A DNA stretch of 64,000 nt from Ctenosaura bakeri (taxonomy: Eukaryota; Chordata; Lepidosauria; Squamata; Iguanidae), in the NCBI GenBank assembly GCA_948474755.1, contig CAOLHI010000020.1, positions 744,001 through 808,000 of the forward strand. Direction: 5' to 3'. The position numbers were made by a program, and so were the translations under genes. Positions 54,719-64,000 of the stretch are shown piece by piece; position 1 is the stretch's first letter; the number at the start of each line of letters is the position of its first letter. Under the pieces are notes generated by a model. It saw nothing but the letters and a program-made list of their open reading frames with translations. It did not search any database and was not told where the DNA came from.

Positions 54719-56004
54719 TACATTCTCCATTACTGGAGTTATTTGTTGACTCAGTATTCACAAGATTAGTGAAAGTTGCTAATGTACATTACATTACAGT
54801 ACATTAATGTGCTGCACTGCACACTGCAGTAGGATATCACTGTTTAGCACTCAAGAATATTTGTACATGAACCCCATCATTAACCTACTCACAAAGCATC
54901 TATCAGGTGGACCAATTTAGCTGTTATACTCAACTAGGAATCCATATAATGTAATAAAAAACAACGAGCATTTCTATGAAGAGATGCTAAATGACCTCAT
55001 TTCTTATTCTGAGATCTTTCAGAATGCCTCACAGCAGGTACACAATTTCTGCAAAGAGAGACCACAAGTTCAAACCAGGCTGCAGTCATACCCTGTGAGC
55101 TAGAAATCCTTGCTTGCTATAATCCCAGAATGGAGGCTTCTCTGTGTGAGGGGAAGTTGATTGTGGGTACTCAGTGGTAGCAGAACAAGATCTGGCACAT
55201 GTACAAAAATTATTAAAGCTCTCCTTAATTTTACTTCAAGTATTTCAGGAGTGAGACCAAGAACTGAAAATTAAACATTATTGCCAGCTCAGGTCAATTT
55301 CCTTTTCCTTGTCACTTGACAAAGGAACAATGGCCATTTCCCACAGTTGCTAGGAAACGCACAATGATGGTAAAAAAGTACAGACTCCGAGGAATTTAAG
55401 AAATACATCATCTGTATGGAAGCAGATCTGAGCTGTCGGATTAACAGGTTTGGAAAGGATCTTTGATTTATTGTAGGTCACATTCACATATTAAAACAAA
55501 CAAAAAGAATTTGTTCAGCTCATATGAGTGATCTCTTTGTATGAACAGTTTAATAGGTGGGCCAAAAATTGACAAGACCACAGAATTTGCAGGTATCTCA
55601 TCTGTCATGTTGTTCAAAGAAGTATACCGTTCACATGAACTGGCAGAAGGGAAAATTAACAACCAATTATAACCATTGCTCCTCCTCCTATGTGTCAATA
55701 TGTCTGCCTCTTTAAAGTTTAAATAATAGAAACAGATGAATTCATCTGGGTTGCATTTCAATATTGATTTGTTTTGCACTTCCAGAGCTAAGATGTGAAT
55801 CAGAACACAGTTACCACTTTCTGCAGTTCTTTGAACAGTTTGATGCAGTTCTTTGGTCATAAAATGTTCCCATTATGGGACGGTGTGCACAAAATGCACA
55901 AATAAGAAACATGTACATTAAATTGTATATATCAGAAGAAATGTGCTCACAAATTCATATACTGGAAGAAATGGATATGAAGACGGTATTAATTTTCATG
56001 TGGG

Positions 56005-56037
<33 letters not shown>

Positions 56038-58264
56038 ACTTCTGTCTCTCTGTGAAACCATGCAAAAAAGTTGGGTTGAAGAAACTAAAGCCCTCCTCAG
56101 GCATTAAAAATGCAGTTGACAGTAAACATGTGAGGACGCTCCAGATATAGTGGAGGTTCTTGGATGTGAGGACGATCTGGCTGTGATATCTGTCACCCCA
56201 TTGATCACCAGGGTTGATTTGGCTGTTTGGTTGATCTGGCTGGCTAGGCAGGTGTCCCTTTCCTCCCTCACTGCTCCATGTGTGTCCCTCCTGAAGCTGT
56301 GTGCTCGGTGGAAGAGGATGACCATCCCAGATAGAAGGAGTGTACTGTACTTCAGTCAAAGGTATATGATAGTGGAAGTTCTCTTTTTTCAGATGCATTG
56401 CTGTCTATTTGAGAAAAATGACAAGGAAAAAGCTAGAACTAGCACCTTCTTCTCTTGACCTGTTTATTATTATTTATATTTCTAATGCTTGAATCAGACT
56501 GCCTATATATAGGGAGGATGAGAGCTGGCAGCAGTGATGATGGTTTCAAGAGGCAGGCTAAAAGTGCCCTGGTCATAGGCACTTTGACAACAGCCTGTCT
56601 GGCGGAACAGGCAGTTGTCTAAGACACTTCTCCCAAAGTGCCTTCAGTTCCAGGGACCACCGTCTCTGCACTGAGATGCTAAGCTTTTTGAAATAAAAGA
56701 GCTGGTAGTCTCCTCCTCCTGTGGCCACATGTGCCAATATGATTGTTTTTCCTGTGTTGCTGTTGTGCGTCTGGCCTTTCACTGCCACTGCTGTCTTTGC
56801 CTCTACTGGCATAATTACACCAGTGAAGGAGGCCAACAGGCTCCCAAATTCACTTTTTCCATTCTCACATACAAGAATGAAAAAAAAAAAAAAAGGGTTT
56901 TCTCCCCACTAGGCAAAATTATGAGAATTTTTGCACATTTTCAATTACTTTTTGCATTTCAGGGCTTAATGTGAAAATTTTATCAGGCCTTTTTTGTCCC
57001 TGCAATGTGGAATTGAACTGATGACCAGCATGTTTGGATGCTGCATTCTTATAAAGTGAACAAAAGACTCCAGGGTTGAAAGAAAAAAAAAATAAACCAT
57101 ACATAATTCAATGGCTAGAAGAGCTCATTGCTTTAGCTGTGCATGAATGTGTATTTTATAGACATCAACTTTAAGAAAACTTTTAAAAAATACAGTCAGC
57201 TTATATTAATTTACATTAGTAGCCCATGTTCCTAACTTATTGATTCTCTCCTCTCTCTCTCTTCCTTCCTTTGTAATTGGACTTTTAAAAATCCAAGTAA
57301 AAAAAAGTTTTGTGCAAAACATACACATACACAAAATACACAAAATGTTTTTCGCAAAAAAAGAGGTCATTTTCATGTAAAACACAAGTTCCTCCTTTGC
57401 TATTCTTACTGTTGACAAAAAAAGCACTGTCTTTTCACTCTTACACAGGGGCAAGAAATCTCATGGTAGTTGACAGTTTGATGAGGTGCTGAAACACACT
57501 TTCTCAAGGGTGAGAACATTCAGAGATATTCTGGAATTAAACAGAATCCACATTTTGCTTTGAAAGATGACCCTTCTTGTGGAAGCCTTTTTTTCTCCTT
57601 AATTTCCAGCCATGACTTCCAGCCATTGCTTTTCTGCATTTCTGCACTATTCCTACTATATTACAGAAGCCCAGGCCATTTACTTCCAGAACCTCCAGAG
57701 AGTAATGATTCTCAGAGTGCTTGAATCTACTATTGCACCCACTGTATTTTGGAAATACAGTTCCTTTCAAAGTCCATTTTCCTACTGACAAACTTGCAAT
57801 AATAAGCCTTCATCCTCCTCCTTTAACACATGTAATTATCATGAGAGATGGATTTTGAGCTTACTTGCTGTAGTGGAGAAATGGGTAAAGTGCAGTACAT
57901 AGGCAGCATGCAGTTCCTCAGGGCTGTTTTTGGGCCTCAGGGCCCTCCATGGATCTTTTGTTACCCCAAATGCCCTTTAGGTGATATGGAGGGCATTTCT
58001 ACATTTGTGCCCCTTCAGGCTATTTTAGGTTGACAAGAAACCTGGAAAAGGAAATGATCAGAAAGTGGTGTCTTGTAATTTCCTGTTGTTAAGAGCCCTT
58101 TCCTGGGACTAAAAATGGGATGGGAAGAGCAAAAAGGTGGCAGGAATATCAGCTGCTAGAAGGTGTTTGGGGGTATTTGAGAGCTAAAAATTGATCTTTT
58201 TAATAGGGAGTGTGTGGTTGTGAGTATGGCCGTCCAAGGTCTCCTAGAGGGCTGATGCATTCCT
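54719..58264. other. RPS6KA2 intron, simple repeats only
   Basis: A (TC)n(AC)n run lies at 56007-56037. Several short A-runs occur. A 130-codon minus-strand frame at 55860-55468 has no resemblance to a protein I know. Confidence 0.4.
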
Positions 58265-58551
58265 GTTGGAATGGCTTGAGTGTTAGGACTCCAGGAGACT
58301 AGGGTTCCAATCATAGCTCAGCCACTGGGTGATTCTGGTGAAGTCACACTCTGTCAGCCTCACAGGAAGGCAACAGCGAACTTCCCCTGAAGAAATCTTG
58401 TCAAGAAAACCCAGTGGCCCCTCCCGAAACTGTAAACCCCAGGATTCCATAGGATGTTGAAAGTGGAATAATAGTGCTATAACAGTCTAGTGCAGAAATG
58501 GCCCATAAGTTGGACTTGTGTTGAAGGCATGTAACAACAACAACAACAACA
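58265..58551 (+). mobile_element. Squamate tRNA-derived SINE interrupted by a half-palindrome
   Basis: The SINE head and body (GGGTTCCAATCATAGCTCAG, CACTCTGTCAGCCTCACAGG) run to AAGAAAACCCA at 58412. They resume at 58504 with ATAAGTTGGACTTGTGTTGA and an (AAC)n tail. The intervening 88 bases are one arm of the palindromic MITE. Confidence 0.8.
58416..58503. mobile_element. Single arm of the palindromic MITE (copy 8)
   Basis: It begins GGCCCCTCCCGAAACTG, the sequence just past the centre of the 180-bp palindrome, and ends GTGCAGAAATGGCC, the outer terminus. It is thus exactly one half-element, starting and ending in GGCC. Confidence 0.78.
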
Positions 58552-61526
58552 AAGATATCTTTTCCTTTGTATTGCTCAGGACTGGAAACACACTCATGAC
58601 CAGGGGCACTATTTGCATGGCCTGGCAATCCTGTGCCAGTCCTCTGTGAACTGTGCAGACTATCACTAGGAATCAGCTACTTCAGCTCCACCGGCCATGG
58701 TGAGAGTTCTGAAAGCTGTAGCAATTTTTCAAACTCTTTTCATTCTTCTGAATGATAACAGATTGTGGATACGTTTATGGATGATGTATGTGCTGGAATT
58801 GCTTTGAGACAGTGAATTACAAGTAATGCAGTTATTTCGAAGTATTTACTCTTTGGAGTAAAAATGGTATAATGAGGTCACATTTTGAAAGTAATGTAAC
58901 ATGTAAGAGTAGGGTCCATTTATGGGCATAACAAAATGGTTACTAAATACTTTCAAAATGTACTTATTTTTAGAAGCATTTGACAAGATGTTTTCCACTT
59001 CTGTGCCATTCTTATTCCCTCCTAAGGTTGTTTCTCTCCAAAAGTTAACAGGAAGTAATGGAAAAGTAACAAGCAATGCAAGTTGTGTAACAAGTTACTT
59101 CTCAAAAGCTGTAATGAGTCCTGATAGTAGGCTACTTTTCAAAGACTGTAATAAGTAATATGAAGAAGAAAACGGGAACTTCCCAAGCTGTGCATAGTGG
59201 TAACATACTCAGTATTTCAGGTGCTAAACAAGGCCTGAGATCCTATACCAGAATGTTGCTCCAGCCATGCAGTTTTATGTCCTTCCCTTTCTCCTGACAA
59301 CAGTCAATATCTGCACTGCTCTTGTTTGCCAGTGGGGAAGGCAATTCAAATCATGAAGTAGCAGCTGGATTCAGTTTGTTATGGGGGCAGGGGGAAGAAA
59401 TGCAGGTATACTCATGGATAGAGTGCACCATTGTTTTCTTTCTCCCAGGAGTCCAGAACAGTCATGTCTTCATGGTCTGAATAGTCTTCCTGCCCCATTC
59501 CTTTGCCACTGCTAAAAAGCAACAGCCTCTCCCAGGGTTTGACAACTGCTGTGTGTGGAGGTTCTCACACACAGCACAAGAGAAAGAAACTAACCCTATT
59601 CCAAAAGAGACTTACATGCATATAAGCTGCACTTATGTGCACATGAGACACTACCAGAAAGCTGGCCTATAACTATCACACAAAACAGCAGTCTATAAAC
59701 ACAACTGTGTAGAACCCATGCTGCTAGTGTTGCAGTCTATTTTGCTTGTTGGCCTGAGTAAACAAGCTCTAACGCTTACACAAATACTCCAGTTTTTTTA
59801 AAGGTCTGTTCCAATGTTTCTGTGCTTGGGACCAATTATAACTGCAACATAATTACACCCGATTAATTAAAGCAAAATTCTCTGTTGATTTTGTGTCCTA
59901 TGTGTTTTGAACTGAACTGCTGTATATTTATCATAATCACATCTGCAAACATGATGGAGACTTGGGGATCAGGGATTATTTCGTTCAGTCCCATATGTCT
60001 GTCAGAAGTAATCAAAATGCATGGTTGACCTTAAGATTAATTTCAAAGTCTATATTGTGCTCTAAGATCTTTATTCGGCCAACCAAAGGCACATCTATCC
60101 TTGTGCAAGCTTTCTGAAGCCAAAATATCATTAGGGGTTTAAAACTGTTTTCAAAACATTTTTAGTAAAAAAAAAAATACAGGGCAATGGAGGGGAGGGA
60201 AGTGATGGTGTTAAGAGTTATGTGGCTTTCCTAAAATGGTATGAAAGGAAAAGCATGCAGACTATCAAGTGAAGCTGTAAGGCCCCAGCTTCCATGGTTC
60301 TGGGTTTGCTGGAAACAACAAAAAGGGTGGGGATGGAAGCAAAGGATAAAATTTGTTTCTCCATTTTGAACCATACTTGTAACTTATGTCCCTCATCATT
60401 CATGAAAATCTGAAAACAGGAAACTCTTATGAATGGCAAGAGGAATGGATGAGGAAGGTGCAGAGGTGGGCTGGGTTCTATTTCTAGAAAGGACATAGCA
60501 TAAACTCATCCCAGGCAGCTATAGAGGCAAGCTGTTCCTCTTGCACTACAGCATCCTTGACCACTCCCTTTCCCCGCCTTCATTGCACCCCACCTCCCTG
60601 ATTGGTCGCAGGGTTTTTGTTTTTTCCTTTTGGAAGCCATACTAAACATGCCAGTACACTATTGCATTTGCATGCTATAATGTCTAAAAATGTAGTAAAA
60701 AATATACAGTTTTAACTCAAAGGAGAACTTTAAAATAAAAAGAGAGAGGCGATAGTTTTCAACATTACCAGCCACGGGAGTCACTGAGAGAGGGACAAGC
60801 TGGGCATGCCCACAGCCCGCCCACTACTGGGTCCGTGATCACAGGAAGTGCTGTCAAGCACTATTACTGTTCTGTAGTGAGCCAGCTGATGGGGTTGAAG
60901 TGCTAAAGGCATTTAACAGATTTTTTTCTGGAAATGGAATATTGCAGTTTGGCGACGCTTGGGGACAAGATAGCAGCTGGATAGTGATGACATTGTGTAG
61001 TAGCATGACTCCTGAACTGCAAACGACCCACTGCTTTGGTGGGATAGTAACGTTGTGTGGAAATAGCCTTAGTAATCACAAAACCCAAGATTTATCTTTT
61101 TGAAGTTTGCTTACTTTTAACTAGTTCATCAAATGCCGTAGACTGAATCTATGAAATCTTAGGTTACAAACTTTTTATTCCCAGTTAATCTCAAAGGTGC
61201 TACAAGACCTCTTAGTATGTTGATACAGACTAACATAGTTTTGTCTTTGAATATTATGATATCATTATTTGTTGGTTGTTAAATAATAATAATAAAAAAA
61301 ATCTTTTCTTTGCTAATGGTCCTGCTAATAGTCATCAGATAAAGTTTCTCTGATTATTAATGTATTAGCTCAATATGTATACATATTTGGTTGTTTAAAA
61401 TAAGTATCTTCATAGTTCTTGCACTTTTATTTTTATTTTGATCCCCACTGCATCAAATCACCAAAATGCTGCATAAACTGAGTTTAACAGGTCAGTACCA
61501 GATAATATGATGTGGAAATTCCATAC
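58552..61526. other. RPS6KA2 intron, possible fragments of reptile repeats
   Basis: About 60900-61068 ends in GTGTGGAAATAGCC and has a CTGCAAACGACCC block, suggesting a distant relative of the GGCCATTTCC elements. 61190-61240 carries CAAAGGTGCTACAAGACCTC. No gene is seen. Confidence 0.4.
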
Positions 61527-61652
61527 CTTCACTGCAAATTCTGCTTCTGTAGCTTTATGTACACACCTCTTGCATACAGAATATGAGCCAATGCCAATGT
61601 CTTCCTTGATTTCGTATCCATCTGTAAAGTGAATATTGTTCCCATGTAACTG
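61527..61652 (-). CDS. RPS6KA2: RPS6KA2 exon: start of the C-terminal kinase domain
   Basis: Encodes [20 protein letters not shown], then [20 protein letters not shown] and VK. It contains the glycine-rich loop and the ATP-anchoring AVK lysine at its 3' edge. The loop reads GIGSYSV where I recall GVGSYSV in mammals, a conservative change. The acceptor is CTCTATAG and the donor is GTATGG. Confidence 0.97.
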
Positions 61653-62024
61653 CTATAGAGGAAAACAAAACAATAGCAATAAGAAGGCAGGCCTTATGGC
61701 AGCATCGATCAGAAGACTCTGGAATGAAAGATGACTCCTCACATAGTCTTATCAACCAGATGTTTGGCTACTTTAGTCCAATTAAGCCTACAGGCCTTTG
61801 CAGATTTTTTTTTTTTTTTTGGGATTAACATTACTGATCTCAGTGATTTTTTTCTAGGTAAACAAAACTGGAATTAGATTATAAGTAATATTATGTCATC
61901 TTGAAAATAGAAACATACCAGTGTTCATTTTTTTAAAAAAATTATTCAGCTATGTATTTTCTTGTTTTACATTTGGATACTAGTGCCCCATCATAATATC
62001 TCAGCTTTTGTCTGAAAGAGTCCA

Positions 62025-62155
62025 AGCTTAGGAACACAGGAAGTGGTCTTATATAGAGCATTGTTCCATGTTGCCACTTTTCATTGACTGGAAGCAGCTC
62101 TTCAAGCTTTTGGGCAGGGGTCTTTTCCAACCATGCTTGGAGATGCCAAGAATCA
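62025..62155 (+). mobile_element. tRNA-SINE fragment (AGGAACACAGGAAG type)
   Basis: AGGAACACAGGAAGTGGTCT, then GACTGGAAGCAGCTCTTCAA and CTTGGAGATGCCAAGAATC, follow the consensus of an abundant squamate repeat related to the piece at 43966. Confidence 0.65.
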
Positions 62156-62877
62156 AAAGGGGGGCTTTCTCTGTGTAAAGGACCTTAAGACTCTTTTGTT
62201 GCCCTCAGTCCCCCTTCCCAGGCTACTCAAATTATCTTTCTACTGGCCCCAAAAGGATGAACTACCTCTCCTAGACGTCTCTAGGAGAGGCAATTAATCT
62301 TTCAAATATAGCCTAGAGCAACCACATACTATTAACATAGCTGAATAGGCAAGTACACATTATTCAACTTTAAAAAAATACCAATTTTTCAAAACCAGAA
62401 GCAGAGTGTTATCAGACAATGATAGTCGGATAATGCATTTTTCTGAGATCAAATGGTGAACAATTGTTTCTCGGGACAAGATGCCTCTGGAATGTTTTCA
62501 GCAGGAAAAGATTGATCAGAAAAGGGGACAGTGGACTACATTCCCCCTCACAGTTGAGGATGACACAATCTAGGTGCCTGTACTTGTCTCAGAATATCTA
62601 GAGTGTTTAAGTGTGTCTGGGGCAGTTGCAAATTGAAAAGAAGAATCTCAGAGAGTTCTGTGTCTCCTTGATTATCAGATTTGAGTTGTCCATATTAATG
62701 TCTAGACCATGTGTCTATATACGGGTATTTGTAAACAAATTCAAATATTCTAATATGCTGTAAGCTCCAGTGACTTCTTCCAAAATAAATCAAACGTGGG
62801 CATATCCTGAGCCCCAGACACATTTCACTGTATGGAGAATAACAATAACATACACAAGTTCAAAGACGAATCCTTAC

Positions 62878-63008
62878 CTGGACAATTGGATGAACTGTCA
62901 TCTTGTGTAGCTCTTGCTGTGCAGGTTCCTGCACCAGGTTGGATGCAACAAAGCTAAAACCTCTGAAGAGATTATGAGCATTGGCACTGGGAGGGACACC
63001 AGGGGAAT
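62878..63008 (-). CDS. RPS6KA2: RPS6KA2 exon: linker and hydrophobic motif
   Basis: Encodes (D)SPGVPPSANAHNLFRGFSF, then VASNLVQEPAQQELHKMTVH and PIVQ. The Ser in FRGFSF is equivalent to RSK2 Ser386, autophosphorylated by the C-terminal kinase to recruit PDK1. The acceptor is CTCTGCAG and the donor is GTAAGG. The QEPAQQELHK linker is RSK3-like. Confidence 0.96.
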
Positions 63009-63852
63009 CTGCAGAGGTGATGAAATATGACTCAAGGAACAGGGCAACAGAAGATTCCAAAGCCTCCATCCAAAAAGGAAAACATTCCCTTCTGTAAAGC
63101 CTCGAAGCTACAGGGCATATCCTGGCCAATGCTGGCAAGAAGCAACCCCCACATAAGTACCACCACACTAATTCCAGTATGGTAACAACCACACCATTTC
63201 TGTTTCATCTTTGTTTAGCTATAAAGCTATGTCTTTAATTCCTGGATGGGCAGCTATTATTGTGGAGGTCAGTAAAGATAATGCTGCATGAAAATAAGTT
63301 TTAGTTTGCGGTGCAGCAGGATCTGCAAAGAACTGAACTCCTGTTTGCAGCCCAGGAAGGTACTGCATGGAACTGAGGTCTGGCTTCCAGCTTGGAAAGA
63401 TGTTGCTTTGCAGGATAGGAACAGCTGCATGGAACAAATCTGAATTGAACTCAGGATGCTGTTAAAAGAGGGTTCACTCCTGAGTATAGAATTAAGTGGA
63501 CAGAAGTGAGTTGTGCCTTGAACACCTGGAGACTCTTGGCCAGGGCTCTCTCCTGAGCAATCAGGCATAGATTTTAGGTGTGTTCTGTAAGCTTTGCAGG
63601 AAAAGATGGTAAGAATTACATGCGGCCCTGCCACATGCTCTAATCTTGGGAATAAGCAAGAAGGCCTCTGAGACCTTTCCAAAATTGGAATTCAGCTCCC
63701 AGACAAGAAAACAGCTTTCATCTCATCCAGCAGGGCCCATCATATGTTCTTATGCTTTCTTTGCATTACATTCCTGGAAGACTATTGGTTTTTGAATGAA
63801 AAGATAATGCTGAACCTATAGATGTCTGTCTTTTCTTTTCCTTGGTGAGTAC
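63009..63852. other. RPS6KA2 intron, no feature recognised
   Basis: Unique-looking intronic DNA. Minus-strand frames (137 codons at 63682-63269) have no known homology. Confidence 0.4.
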
Positions 63853-63955
63853 CTGTTGGTGTCCGTGAGGTGAACTCAGGGTCAAAATGAAAAGTGTCCT
63901 CTGGCCGTCCTACAGCAGGTTTAAAAGGGGGCTTGATTTCTTTCCTGTACAGCTT
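63853..63955 (-). CDS. RPS6KA2: RPS6KA2 exon: AGC-kinase tail
   Basis: Encodes KLYRKEIKPPFKPAVGRPED then TFHFDPEFTSRTPT plus one base. This is the C-tail that folds over the N-terminal kinase; the SRTP threonine corresponds to an ERK/turn-motif site in RSKs. The acceptor is TTTATAG and the donor is GTACTC. Confidence 0.95.
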
Positions 63956-64000
63956 CTATAAAATAATAACAAAAACATCCAGTGATGGGTTATTGATGGT

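Noticed and set aside
55468..55860. 130-codon minus-strand frame in an RPS6KA2 intron
   Set aside because: Not conserved with anything I recognise, lacks exon-like splice flanks in frame with the kinase, and falls between exons already joined in phase.

Overview
This window is vertebrate nuclear DNA, most likely from a squamate reptile (lizard). The only protein-coding genes are three spliced, conserved animal genes. The repeat fraction mixes CR1, L1 and L2-like LINEs, tRNA-derived SINEs with the typical squamate consensus, several hAT elements (one recognisable as SPIN), Tigger/pogo-like elements and many palindromic MITEs. The exact species cannot be read from the sequence.

All three genes lie on the minus strand in the same order and orientation as on human chromosome 6q27. 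Read in transcription order from the right end they are RPS6KA2 (RSK3 kinase; ten coding exons from 63955 to the stop at 38419, with the 5' half beyond the right edge), MPC1 (mitochondrial pyruvate carrier subunit; complete, 23028 to 9283) and SFT2D1 (Golgi/endosome membrane protein; first two coding exons, 6339 to 620, the rest beyond the left edge). Exons were placed by translating conserved peptides and checking splice sites and phase. The five MPC1 pieces add up to exactly 109 codons including the stop. They include a 4-nt microexon (15317-15320) and an intron with a GC donor.

Region by region: 1-6339 is the SFT2D1 5' part, with a CR1 fragment and a 180-bp near-perfect palindrome in intron 1. 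6277-7050 is the SFT2D1 CpG-rich promoter. 7100-9282 is MPC1 3' UTR and intergenic DNA. 9283-23028 is MPC1, whose introns hold a SPIN element with a GC-rich palindromic interior, two further hAT elements with 8-bp target duplications, a foldback element split by CR1, and Tigger-like elements. 21990-23870 carries four copies of the palindromic MITE around the MPC1 promoter. 23870-38400 is intergenic, with an L1 3' end and RPS6KA2 3' sequence. 38419-63955 is RPS6KA2, whose introns carry SINEs, L2-like LINE pieces, a Tigger nested in a LINE and a half-palindrome nested in a SINE.

The genes are functionally unrelated: an ERK-activated kinase, mitochondrial pyruvate import and vesicle traffic. They are neighbours by old synteny, not as an operon. 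No viral, bacterial, CRISPR or toxin features were seen. The most unusual items are the MPC1 microexon with its GC-AG intron, and the palindrome family clustered at the two CpG promoters.
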